A model generated the notes under the pieces. It had not been told where the DNA came from, made no database searches, and saw nothing but the letters and a program-made list of their open reading frames with translations. Position numbers and translations under genes: made by a program. Shown one piece after another: positions 24,491-35,426 of a stretch of DNA of 64,000 nt. Origin of the DNA: Panax quinquefolius (taxonomy: Eukaryota > Streptophyta > Magnoliopsida > Apiales > Araliaceae); NCBI GenBank assembly GCA_020205615.1, contig CM035153.1:75688692-75752691 (forward strand). The letters run 5' to 3'. Within the stretch, counting starts at the first letter, position 1. Each line of letters begins with the position of its first letter.

Positions 24491-25427
24491 TGTGATGCCC
24501 CCAAACTCGGACCTCCACATAGTCACTCGAATTTGGTTCATCACGTTCTCATGGTAAAACCATAATAACTAAAATAACGTATACACAACGAAAAATCTTT
24601 TAGAATAATATAAAATGAATTATTATAATTATTCCCCCAAGTCTCGCAACCTACAGTACTTAATAGATTACATAATAGTATCGAATAAAGACCTATTACA
24701 TTATCCTACTTAAGTTTAAACATAGTCCACAAATAGTCTTAACATAACATAATAGCTTTAAGCATAAAAAGGACAAGCTAGTCGGTAGCCTTGCCCTTGC
24801 CCTTGTCTGCTCCAGAGACACCTCCCTGTTCTTCCTTAATTGAAAGGTTTTAAATGAGCAAGGATGAGCACAAATTGCCCAGCAAGTAATATACAACAAG
24901 GGTGTAGGATATAATATCACAAGGTTTGAAATATCGAAGGGTTATTTCTCAGATAGTTCAGAGTGTCAGAATAACATCATTAATAAAGGATATAACAATT
25001 CAATATAAATCAACAGATATATATGAATTCAATGGCTAACAATGTATCCAACTAGATAAGCAATTTATACTGAGCAGTCACTAAGGACTATGGAACTTCC
25101 ACTAGAGTTACCAATATTAAACTGATAACCAAAAATATCAAGTACTATAGATGATCAGTCTACAATAATTTACGTTATGCATAACACCACAATAATATTT
25201 ATTCATGTGTTGGGGTTTCCAACAACATACACTCCCCTTACCAAAAAAGTTGTCCAACTCAGTTTTCAAAATTTCTGCACCAATTAATTGGTTTGGAAAA
25301 TTTTTATAAACATGCATATAGTCTAGCCGAATCAAATGGCATCAACTCTTTCACAATATTCAAGGGCAATACCAATTTCAACATGAATAATAACTTTCAC
25401 AAGGTTTATCAAAGTAATCTAACTTGT
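24491..25427 (-). mobile_element. R3 LTR fragment, copy 1 (cut at 25427)
   Basis: First 937 bp of the R3 LTR, almost identical to 40656-41599, then an abrupt switch to R5 internal sequence after AATCTAACTTGT. Confidence 0.93.
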
Positions 25428-25900
25428 CTAAATTCAGTCATCTCCGCCTATTCATGTCTTTCATTCATTCAAACTAGTATTATCCTCAAGAAGTCCACTA
25501 TGTGTCAATTTAGACTCAATCAGTCAACATAGTTGTTTTTACTTGGTGCTATCCTTATTATATCGTTTCAAACAGGTAAAGATTCAAATCATGACAAGAA
25601 ATCACATCACAGTCTTAACGATCGATTATATACTTGTCTACTCAATTCCAATCTCATCAACGCCAAATAGACTTAAACTATCTAACAAAATTGAAAACAT
25701 GCAAATATTTGAAATTTTTTTATTTTAATTTTTTTTTTTAGAAAGTAGAATGAAAATTACATGAAAAACTATGAAATGAATACTACATGAATGCAAAACT
25801 ACTAAATGAATACTACATGAATGCACCCCAAACTTCACCTCTGAATGTCCTCATTGTATATAACAAACAAAACATAAGAAATTAGGCACCGAGGACTTCC
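25428..25900 (-). other. R5 internal 3' end, noncoding; left boundary is a break
   Basis: No ORF of note. Holds a T-rich tract at about 25718-25741 and a short direct repeat (AAATGAATACTACATGAATGCA, twice near 25774-25826). The R5 polypurine tract and 3' LTR that should lie to the left are missing. Confidence 0.6.
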
Positions 25901-26116
25901 TGGAAGATGACGCCTTATTCCTCGTCAATATCCTCGTCTTCTTCTTCATCAACCTCATCTTCGGGGGTAGATCACTTGGAGGGCACGCAGACAATGGGGA
26001 AATTGGTAGGGAGCGGCAATTGGATTCATGCGCACAAACATCTCTAGAATGTCTTTTACGCTTCTGATACATCTCTGTTTGTCATTTGAGCTAGGCTATC
26101 TGATTTCTTTCAACCC

Positions 26117-27127
26117 TCAAAACCTCTGTTGAACTCTAGTAGCCACCATGTCAATCCTTCTAGTTTGATTTCTTAATTCTCGGCGAATATCTTCAAAAAA
26201 ATTTGGTGGTGGCCCAGAACTTCCAGCTGCAGGAGGATTATCGTGTAATTGTTGATTAGGCTCGGCTGCAGACTCGGGAGGCACCATAATGAACCCTAAC
26301 CCTCTCGGGTGTGGTATACCACCACCCCATACCTTGTACTTCTTAATAAACGAGTGGTCAATCGTAGCTAAGGGAGGTTGTCTAGCTTCTTCGGCATCCC
26401 ATTTGACTCCAGCTTGTTGACATAGTCCAGTGATCAAAGATGGGTGAGGTAATCCACCTGAGGTCCCTCCTCGAATTGCTTTGTCAATTGAATCATGTAT
26501 AACATGACCCACATCTATCGTTTTTCCTTGTGCGTCTGCGTAAAAGCAACGCTTGCCCGTTGATTTATAACATCACTCATATGCCTACACGGCATCAACT
26601 TGCACAAATAAAGGCATGCCATGCTTTCCCATAAGCGCTTAGTGCGGATGCAGGGAATAAAACGACTTTCTTGTTGATCTCATTAATTTCCATGTTGTTC
26701 CAATTACACACAAAGCTTGAATGATCTCACTGTAGTCTAGCTCGTGCTCTAAATATTGCATGTAACCATTATTGGGTATTATGTTCAAGCCGTAGTAAGC
26801 ATTTATTGTCCTAAAACTGACCTCCACTGATTTTCTGCGAACCCAAATTATGTTACCAACAACATCTTTTGCATTGGCATAGAATTCCTTAACAATTTTA
26901 ATGACCGATGAATCCGGTTGGGATGCAAAGTTACCCCATCTTCTACTTCCAATCATTTGTAGTAACTCCCCATCTTCTGCCTCTGGCAATAATCCACGCT
27001 CAGGAATTAGCGTTTTACTAGAAAGCACATTGTAATATCTTTTGGATGCACTAGCACTTACAAATCTCTTTTTGTCATACTTAGTCGAAGTGCCCGAAGT
27101 CTCGCCTCTTTGCCTTTTAGTAGCCAT
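26117..27127 (-). pseudogene. R5 3' ORF: plant transposon-protein-type domain (broken)
   Basis: Minus strand, downstream of pol, where Athila-type elements carry an env-like ORF. Start ATKRQRGETSG at 27127. It runs through KKRFVSASASKRYYNVL, LIPERGLLPE, the RRWGNF region, VKEFYANAKD, IWVRRKSVEVSFRTINAYYG and onward to 26639. After a frame break, 26512-26117 continues with GHVIHDSIDKAIRGG, GLCQQAGVKW and a C-terminal RRELRNQTRRID helix. The order RF...IPERG...F(Y)...EFYAN...V.VRGK-like...IN.YYGL resembles the uncharacterised domain known as putative plant transposon protein. Function unknown. A putative promoter with a palindrome array lies directly upstream. Confidence 0.65.
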
Positions 27128-27747
27128 GAGTCTTGTGTGTGAATTGCTTGCCCAATAGACGATGTTTAGAGGCTTAGTATGGGCCAATCCTCTTTGTGAC
27201 AATATATCGAACACTTGGTGTGCACAAATTTTGAACACTATTGGTAGGCACTCCCCCAAACTTAATTTTCACCAAATTTGTTAATAACTAAGCACACTAG
27301 TCGTCCAATGCAATACAAGCAACAATGAGAAGTACCCAAATCCACTTGAGCCAACACAATGAAATAACCAACTTCAACTTACTACCTTAGCTACTATCCA
27401 AGCAAAACCAAATAATTTGCAATAAAATCTTGTGCACTTACTTGGTTATAGCCAGATATGATGTTCCAATCAAAGTTGTAGGAGCAATTTTTTTGAGGGT
27501 TGAGCACTTACTTCAGATAGATGTGGCTGGAATGTGAGTTGGTGCCCGAATTGGTGATGAAGGACGACCATATGGAGATTAAGTGCCTTGGTTTGGGTAG
27601 GAGATTGAGTGTTTGATTAGGCTTATACAAGAAAATGTTGATTATAGTGGCTAAATTAGAGGAGGGTTGTGATTTGAGTGAGTTTGAATTGGAGTGGGAG
27701 AGCAAGAGAGTGTTTGATTTAGGTTTGGATTTGTATTGCCCGATTAG

Positions 27748-27768
27748 GGCTTATATTTTTTTTTAAAG
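27748..27768 (-). promoter_or_regulatory. Possible internal TATA box upstream of the R5 3' ORF
   Basis: Minus strand AAAAATATAAGCCCTAATCG, just downstream of the palindrome array and about 620 nt upstream of the 3' ORF start, followed by a CT-rich leader-like stretch (27720-27620). Confidence 0.4.
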
Positions 27769-27779
27769 ATGCAGCATGA

Positions 27780-28043
27780 GCGCCTTAGGCGCTTGAGTAT
27801 CTGTCAGGCCGGACCGCTTTAGGCGCTAGGTGGCGATATGTGTGTGATGCGTATGGAGCGCCTAGCGCTTGAATTGCTGACCGGATCGCTTAGCGCTTGG
27901 GGTCTTTGTGTGGCTCTTGACTTGGGGCGCCTAGGCGCTTGGTTTGGCCTAGGTATGGGCGCCTAGGCGCTTGGTGCTCGTCTGTGCTACTGCAAGTGGG
28001 CGCCTAGGCGCTTGGCTTGTGCCTGGCTTGGCCGCCTAGGCGC
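27780..28043. repeat. Array of eight GCGCCTAGGCGC-type palindromes (R5)
   Basis: Perfect 12-mers at 27927-27938, 27959-27970 and 28000-28011. Near-perfect: CCGCCTAGGCGC at 28032-28043 and GCGCCTTAGGCGC at 27780-27792. Degenerate units lie near 27815, 27858 and 27886. On the plus strand most are followed by TTGG or TTG, so units share a 16-bp core. The same palindrome occurs twice in each R5 LTR. Confidence 0.95.
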
Positions 28044-28149
28044 TTGGGCATGTCTTGGGCCTTTGGTTTACTGTTTGCTTCTTTGTGCTCCCAACCTACA
28101 TACCACAACTTAAATTAAGACTTATTCTAAACCATAACCTAGATAAACT

Positions 28150-28630
28150 ACATTCTAAAATAAAAGAAAACTAACCAACATTAAAGATTCGCCTAAATAA
28201 AATAAATAAATAAATAAATAACCTACACCCTTTAGCAATTCAATAACACTAAAAATGAGAGAAATGATTAGAAATATGAGAATTTGACAAATGGATATTC
28301 TTCTATTGAGCTCATAAGTGCTTGGCTTCGGTATTTGCCCTTGCAACCACTTGACTTTCACCCAATTTGGGCGTAGCTTACTCATAGGGGGCGAGACCCC
28401 GATCAGGTAGTCGTGAAGGCCATTAGTCAAACCCGTCAAATAAGAATTCATGTTTCCTACCACGAAATCAATTAAATATCATGTTAGAGAACATAAGGGT
28501 GTAACAAAACCTAAATTATAAAAGTTTAACCACTAAATAAACTAACAATAAAAGCAAATTAAACAAAATAAAAGTAACAATAGAAAATAACAATAAAATT
28601 CTGGGTTGCCTTCCGATTAACGCTTGGTTT
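28150..28630 (-). other. R5 region between integrase and 3' ORF, noncoding
   Basis: Contains on the minus strand AAGCGTTAATCGGAAGGCAACCC (28633 downward), similar to a GGAGGCAACCC motif I associate with the 3' side of pol in Athila/Tat-type elements, plus an AAAT-repeat (28196-28222). The open stretch 28463-28155 shows no domain I recognise. Confidence 0.5.
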
Positions 28631-29590
28631 ATAGTCTTCACTGACTTTCTTCTCTCTGTTCTAATCAAAGAAGGTTGATTGATGTCCTTTCACGATCAAC
28701 ACAACCCCCATAGTAGTGTTTCAATCTCCACTCGTTGACTTTGAAATTACGTTTAGCATCCGGGTCTTCCACCTCCACAACTCGTGAGGATAAACTTTGT
28801 AATGATAAATGGCCCCGACCAACGGGATTTCAACTTTCCCGAAACAATTTAAGCCTTGAATTGTATAATAGCACTTTGTTTGCCTCCGCTTCAAACTTTC
28901 TTTCCGAATTTTCTCATCATGCCACCTCTTAACCTTCTCTTTATATAACTTCGCTTCTCGTATGATTAGAGTCCTAATTCATCCATTTGGTTCAATTGTA
29001 AGAGGCGCTTCTCTCCCGCAACATGCATATCAAAGTTTAACTTTGAATGCCCAATAAGCACCGTGTTCTAGTTCAACCGGAAGATGGCATGCCTTCCCAT
29101 ATCTACTAACACAGACGGAGACATCCCTATCGGGGTTTTGTAAGCTGTACGATATGCCCATAAAGCATCATCCAACTTACTAGCCCAGTCTTTCCGACTA
29201 GGGTTCACTATCTTCTCGAGGATTCGCTTCACTTCTCGATTAGATACCTCGGCTTGACCAGCTTGTTTGTGGATGGTAAGCAGTAGCTATCTTATGAGTG
29301 ACTCCGTACTTAGCGAGAATAGCTGAGAACTGCTTATTACAGAAGTGCGTGCCTTCATCACTAATGATTGCACGAGGAGTGCCGAATCTAGAGAAAATAG
29401 TCTTCCGAATGAACGTAACCACAACTTTAGCATCATTGGTGGGCGATGCTATAGCTTCTACCCACTTCGAAACGTAGTCCACCGCTAGAAGTATATAGGA
29501 GTTGCTAAAAGATGATGGAAATGGTCCCATGAAGTCGATGCCCCAAACATCAAACAATTCGACTTCTAAGATCATGTTTAGTGGCATCTC
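28630..29590 (-). pseudogene. R5 integrase core and C-terminal part (broken)
   Basis: Minus strand from 29587: [13 protein letters not shown] (first catalytic Asp), [24 protein letters not shown] (second Asp), then [11 protein letters not shown] followed by a frame break at about 29265. In the next frame [15 protein letters not shown] carries the catalytic Glu, followed by [20 protein letters not shown] and GMSPS, a family-typical segment, with further breaks toward 28700. Motifs fit the Athila/Tat branch of Ty3/gypsy. Confidence 0.88.
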
Positions 29591-29593
29591 TTG

Positions 29594-29998
29594 TCACTTT
29601 GATATATTACCCACTCTTTGGCATCTGTCACATTTCAATGAAAACACACGGGCATCCTTAAAGAGTGTTAGCCAGAAGAACCCACATTGAAGCACCTTAG
29701 CTGCCGTTCTTTCTCCCGCAAAATGTCCACCGTAGTTAGATGCATGACATTGGTAGAGAATATTTTCCATTTCAACTTCCGGAACACACCTTCTTATGAC
29801 TTGATCTCCACATTGTTTAAATAAAAACGGTTCATCCCATAAATACTGTTTCACATCATGGAGAAATTTCTTCTTCTGTTGACTTGTTAAATCTGGTGGA
29901 AACACCTTACTCACAATGAAAATTACGTAATCGCATACCATGGAGTATCCATCCTTACTGCAAACAAAGTTGTTCATCCGGAAAAATTCATTGATCAC
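29594..29998 (-). pseudogene. R5 integrase zinc-binding domain
   Basis: Minus strand: YLWDEPFLFKQCGDQVIRRC, then CHASNYGGHFAGERTAAKVL and CDRCQRVGNISK. The HHCC zinc site is readable as H/H in CHASNYGGH and C..C in CDRC. It is separated from the core by one stop at about 29593. Confidence 0.85.
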
Positions 29999-30383
29999 TT
30001 TGTTGTGTCATCTTTTTTTGAGTTCTGCATCCTCTAATCGTGATAAATGATCGTGAACTCCGATTATTCATTTCCTTTTCGGTCCCCGGATCTCCAAGTC
30101 AAACTCTTGTAGCAATAATACCCATCTAATTAATCTAAACCCGCATCCTTCTTTGCTATTAAGTACTTAATTTCCGAATGATCTCAGTAAACACGATCAC
30201 TTTTGTCCCAATCAAATATGATCGAAATTTATCAAATGCATAAACAATCGCTAATAGCTCCTTCTCAGTGAGTGGTATAATTCAGTTGGGCATCCGTTAA
30301 TGTCTTACTAGCATAGTATATAGCATGAAAAATTTTATCCTTTCATTGGCCAAGAACTGCGCCCGATCACAAAGTCGCTAGCA
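29999..30383 (-). pseudogene. R5 RNase H region (decayed)
   Basis: Between RT and IN, where RNase H belongs. Only scraps are readable on the minus strand in shifting frames, for example NYTTHEKELLAIVYAFDKFR-like sequence around 30280-30200 and a DHAALKYL-like region near 30170. Assigned mainly by position. Confidence 0.6.
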
Positions 30384-31379
30384 TCACACATTAATTCGAA
30401 TGGGATACTCGAATCTGGGCGCTATGATTACAAAAAGCGGTAATAAGTTTTTCTTCAACACATCAAAAGCTTCTAGGCATGCTTGATCAAAGTTGAATGG
30501 GACATCCTTCTCCAAAAGATTGCAAAGTGGTTTCGTGATTTTGGAGAAGTCTTTTATAAATCGTCTATAGAAACCAGCGTGTCCCAAAAAACTTCGAATA
30601 CCCTTTATTGAAATAGGTGGTGGCAGGCTCTCGATGGTTTTGATCTTAGCTCTATCAACTTCAATTCCTTTTGATGACACTCGATGACCCAAGATTATTC
30701 CCTCTTGCACCATAAAATGACATTTCTCCCAGTTTAAAACCAAATTCGTTTCCATACACCGTTTGAGCACGAGAGTGAGATTTTCCAAACAATAATCAAA
30801 TGAATCCCCAAAAACTGAAAAATCATCCATAAATACCTCAAGATTTTGTTCGACCATATCGGAGAAAATAGCCATCATACACCGTTGAAATGTCGCCGGC
30901 GCATTACATAATCCAAAAGACATTCTGCGAAAAGCAAAGGTACCATATGGGCATGTGAATGTCGTCTTCTCCTGATCCTCAGGTGCAATGGCAATCTGGT
31001 TATAACCTGAGTATCCATCCAAAAGACAATAATACTCATGTCCTGCAAGCCTGTCCAACATCTGATCTATGAATGGTAGAGGAAAATGGTCCTTACGAGT
31101 GGCATTGTTCAACTTTCTATAATCCATACACACCCGCCAACCCGTAACTGTTCGAGTCGGGATCAATTCATTACGCTAATTTGCAACTACTGTCATTCCC
31201 CCTTTCTTTGGCACACAATGAACTGGACTTACCCATGAGCTATCTGAGATAGGGTAGATAATTCCCGCATCCAACCATTTAATGATTTGCTTTTTTACAA
31301 CTTCCTTCATGATGGGATTGAGTCTTCGTTGTTGTTCAATAATCGGTTTTGCTTCATCTTCCAATAGAATCTTATGCAT
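30384..31379 (-). pseudogene. R5 reverse transcriptase (one break)
   Basis: Minus strand. 31379-31176: PIIEQQRRLNPIMKEVVKKQ, WVSPVHCVPKKGG. After a stop at about 31175 the frame continues from 31166: VCMDYRKLNNATRKDHFPLP, LDGYSGYNQI, the metal-binding motif as FMDDFSVFG (YxDD box), HRVSSKGIEVD and IRSFLGHAGFYRRFIKDFSK. The FMDDFSVFG and LDGYSGYNQI forms are characteristic of Athila/Tat-type elements. Palm, fingers and thumb are complete apart from the single stop. Confidence 0.92.
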
Positions 31380-31609
31380 GCAAATTGATGGGCTTATTCC
31401 CTTGATATCCGCAAGAGTCCACCCAAGAGCAGTCTTGAATTGCCGAAGTACCCTTAGTAGCTTTTCTTCTTGAACCTTATCAAGTGATGCAGAAATAATA
31501 ACTGGAAAGGTAGAAGAAGAACCAAGGTAGGCATCTGAAGTAGATGGTTAGCAATGGCTTAAGTTCCAAGGTGGGCGGTTTTTCTCTGAGATGATTTTAC
31601 CTTTTCATC

Positions 31610-32200
31610 CTAACTTTCCCCAAAATTCATAGGTTCAAATTTTTGCAAACTTCGTGTGAACTTCGGTGCTGAATCTAACATTTGAACCCATTCTAGCACA
31701 GTTGAATCATCAAATAAATTTTCACTAACCAATGCACTTTCAAGAGGGTCTTCATTCACAAATTCACTAAATACCTCTGTAGTTGCTTCTTCAATCAGAT
31801 CAACTCTAAAGCACTCTTCCTCTCCATTCGGGAATTTCATAGCCTTGAAAACATTAAACGTTACTTCTTCATCTTGGACTCTCATCGTTAACTCTCCCTT
31901 TTGTACATCAATTAATGTCCTTCCAGTGGCTAAAAATGGTCTTCCAAGGATAATGGGTATGTTTATCCTCTTCATAGTCCAACACAATGAAGTCGGCTGG
32001 AAATATGAATTTGTCCACCTTCACTAATATGTCTTCCACAATGCCCCTAGGGTATGTCACTGATCTATCTCATGTTTGTAAAGAGATATTTGTTGGCTTT
32101 GGTGCTGGTAATCCTAACCTGCGTGTAGATCGAAAGCGGCATCAAGTTAATACTGCACCCAAATCACACAAACATCTGTTTAAAGAACTGGGGTCCAATC
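31610..32200 (-). pseudogene. R5 aspartic protease region (frameshifted)
   Basis: Minus strand. The active-site box CDLGA is readable near 32158 and the following SINLMPLSI only in the adjacent frame, so one base was lost or gained there. 31987-31610 gives IPIILGRPFLATGRTLIDVQ, the ILGRPFL hallmark of Athila-type protease, then an acidic linker toward RT. Confidence 0.82.
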
Positions 32201-32201
32201 G

Positions 32202-34008
32202 TCACGGTATGGTGAAGCTACCCGGATCCTTCAACTTCGGTGGTAACTTTCTTTGCAGAATTACGCTACATTCTTCTGTCAACGCTACAGTTTCAAAATC
32301 CCCTAGCTTCCTCTTTCTTGCTAAAATATCTTTCATGAATTTTGCATAGCTAGGCATTTGTTCTAAAGCATCTGCGAATGGAATGTTGATTTGCAGCTTT
32401 TTGAACACTTCTAAAAATTTTGAAAATTGTCTATCTAATTTCTGCTTTTGAAATCTTTGAGGAAACGGCACGGGTGGTATGACTGTTGTTTGCTTATCTT
32501 CTTGTTGTTTTTTCACAACATTTTCCCCAGATTTACTTTCTGAATTTCCACTCTCTTTTTCACCATCCTCGGCAGAAATTATTTTCTTTTGTCCGTCTAA
32601 ATCTGTAGTCAACTCCTTCCCACTTCTCGAAATTGTAATCGCCTTACAATGTTCATTTCCATCATTCCTTGGATTTTTCTCCGTATCACTAGGTAAAGAA
32701 CCTGGAGTTCTAGTATTCAAAGCACTAGCTATCTGCCCAATTTGGTTCTCAAGATTCTTTATTACAGCTGATTGGTTTTTTGTTGTGGCTTCAAACTGAG
32801 TTGCCAATCTTGCCAACAATTCTTCCATTTGTGATAGCTTATCAGGTTGATGAGGTTGTGGGTGTTGTTGAGATTGTTGATGTGGCTGAAATCCAGGTGG
32901 ATATGATTGCCTTGGAGCTTGGGCTTGAGCATGTGACTGATTATTACTCCAAGAAAAATTGAGTTGTTTCTCACTCTGGATTGTGATTGTTTGGATAATC
33001 GCCTCGCTTCTGTTATAACTGAAACAAACTCGATCGACTCGAGATTTATTGCACATCGATCACTTGAGTGGCTACCCGCATATATTTCACAAATAGTTTC
33101 CATTTTGAGGCTGGTTGTACCCAAGTGCATCTATCTTTTTGTAAGAGCGAATCTGAGTTGTCACTTGAAATGATAATGTCGCATCGCATCCACTTCATAA
33201 ACCCCTCCGTCCTTGGGCCGAAGTCTTTGTTGTTGCCATCGATAATTATTAGCTACCATGGTTTCAAGCAATTGATACCCTCATCACAATTCTTGGCCAT
33301 AATAGCTCCTCCCATTGCAAACATCTATACTCGATCTTCTTGTCTTTGAATAAACCGTTATAAAAAGTTTGCACCGAAGCCATTTAGGAATCCCATGGTG
33401 TGGACATTTTCTCAATGAGTCTTTAAATCTCTCCCATGCTTCATATAGTGATTACGAATCGCAATGCGAGCGAAAGAGAAGATATTGTTCCGCAACTTTG
33501 TTGTTTGCTTTTTGCAAAGGGAAAAACTTTGCAAGAAATTTTTGGGCTAGTCGTTCCATGTAGTAATCGAGCACGGTGGTAGTGAATGGAGCCAACTCTT
33601 AGCCTTATCTCCGAGAGTAAATGGAAACGACCTTAGCCTTATTGCATCCTCGACACATTATTATACTTGAAAGTATCGCAGATTTCTATAAAAGTCGACT
33701 ATGTGATCGTTCGGATCATCATTTGGTAACCCTCAAAACCGACATGAATTTTGAATCATCTCAGATTGTCCCCGGTTTATATCTCAAAACTTGTAGCGAT
33801 GGGCGAGGCCTCGTAATACTCGAATTGAATTTCAATAAACTCCATGCGTAGCATAATCCCACAATGCTTTTTACTCTTCTTCAGCCATAGTATCTTTCTT
33901 ATCAAGTGCCTCTTTGGTTTCTTTAACCCACTTACGCAACCGCTGAAACCTTTTGTCGATGTCGTCCTCGTAAGGCAATAAATCTAGCTTCTTCGATCGT
34001 GTTTGCAT
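32202..34008 (-). pseudogene. R5 gag (several breaks)
   Basis: Minus strand, first ATG after the PBS at 34008: MQTRSKKLDLLPYEDD, KRFQRLRKWVKETKEALDKK. The capsid region (33850-33100) is spread over several frames. From 33056 the C-terminal part is open for 284 codons: a Pro/Gln/His-rich linker, a coiled-coil-like KNLENQIGQIASALNTR followed by LPSDTEKNP, then a basic and Lys/Glu-rich tail to LKDPGSFTIP at the protease junction. The NLENQIGQ..LN.R..G.LPSDTE pattern is typical of Athila-type gag. Confidence 0.85.
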
Positions 34009-34105
34009 ACACTAGTCAAGAGCACCTGAATAGAACAGAAAAAAGAAAAGTTTAAATTAAGATTAACGCTATAAAAATCAATAATGACAAAATAATAAAC
34101 TAATT

Positions 34106-34123
34106 TCCCCGGCAACGGCGCCA
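34106..34123 (-). other. R5 primer-binding site (tRNA-Asp type)
   Basis: Minus strand TGGCGCCGTTGCCGGGGA, the PBS commonly used by Athila/Tat-type plant elements, six bases from the LTR end. Confidence 0.92.
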
Positions 34124-34129
34124 AAAACT

Positions 34130-35426
34130 TGTTGCCTAATTTTTAATAGCACTTTACCACGCAAGTATACGCGTTCAATTATAATATTCAGCAAGCAAGG
34201 ATATCGTTCCCACGAGGAAATAGACTAATATTTATCAATTACTAATTCTAATGCAATTAATCCTATTTTAAACTACAAAATTTTGTAGTTGATTTGAAAT
34301 TTAAACTTAACAAAACTAATGATTAAAAATCAAAACTTCACAAGAATAACTGCAGATTTAACAGGTTAAGATTACAACTTCCCTTGGTATTTCATTTAAA
34401 TCAATTCACTTCCCATTTAAAGCAATTAATTAATATGAATCATTATCCAAGAATGATTTATAAAATTCACACACTTTTTCCAAATCACGTGAACAAATCC
34501 TCCTAACTCCGATCCTTAAGACACAAAATTACAAGGAACACCCTTCTCTATTAATTCACTATATTCCTATGTGAATCAAGTTAATTAGGGTTTACGCATA
34601 AATTCTTTCAAAGGATACAAAAGACACATAGGTATATTCCTATCCTACATGCTAATCATATTAACCCTATTCAGATTATATGAACAGATGTTATCATATC
34701 CAGATCTTAATCTATACTCCATCTTCCAATTTTATATAGATTATCACAATAATTGTTGGCCAAACAATCAATCAATAAGCAACCAACTTTCATTCAATGG
34801 GAAGGTTCAATTTAAACTACATACCAAGTTCCGTTGCAATCTTAATGAAAATTTAGTTCATAATAATAATAAAGAAAAACATCATCCAAATTAATAATCC
34901 AAACATCCCAGATAATTACAAAAGATAAAACTAGAGAAGAGAAGAAGAAACTCTGAATTTTCTCCAATACTCTCTCCTTGATCTTCAGCCCTTGCAATTT
35001 TCCTTCGTGTTTTTCTTCGTTGTTCTCTCTGTGAAACCCTTGAAAAATTGAGTGATACGTCTTTTCTAAAGTCTCCTCCTATTTGTATTAGTCTCCCCTC
35101 TCATTCAAATTCCTCTTTGGCTTCAACCACCCACTTGGAAGTAGAAAATCCTCCTTTTTACCGCACATGAGCGCCTAGGCGCTCAACACAAGCCATTTCC
35201 AAGCGCCTAGGCGCTTGACCAGGACCACATAATTACAAAAATGCCACTCAGCTCTAATTTTAATAATTTTTGACATTTTTCTTCTCCAAAATGACCAATT
35301 TGTCCCTCCAGCTCCAACCTACACAAAATAAACACAAAAATAGATAAAAAGATACTAAAAACAATTAAAGATAGCAATAATTAAGTTTAATAATATCGGA
35401 TTCATAGTTATAAAACCTACTCATCA
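34130..35426 (-). mobile_element. R5 5' LTR (copy 2, attached to internal region)
   Basis: 1297 bp, TGTTGCCTAATTT...CCTACTCATCA, followed by TTCTT (35427-35431), the same target duplication as copy 1. Palindromes GCGCCTAGGCGC at 35171-35182 and 35203-35214. Its left end abuts the PBS. Confidence 0.94.

Noticed and set aside
24491..25427. Independent third R3 element
   Set aside because: Its flanking gag/pol, R4 and R5 sequences are the same as those of copy 2 in the same order, so it is a repeated segment and not a separate insertion.
27780..28043. CRISPR-like array
   Set aside because: Short palindromes with unequal spacing inside a plant retrotransposon; no cas genes and no bacterial context.
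28155..28463. 102-codon minus ORF with hydrophobic C-terminus
   Set aside because: Lies between pol and the 3' ORF of R5 with no recognisable domain; the hydrophobic part comes from AT-rich low-complexity sequence.
32479..32799. Plus-strand ORF of 106 codons with hydrophobic stretches
   Set aside because: Antisense shadow of the R5 gag C-terminal part, whose minus frame has clear family motifs.
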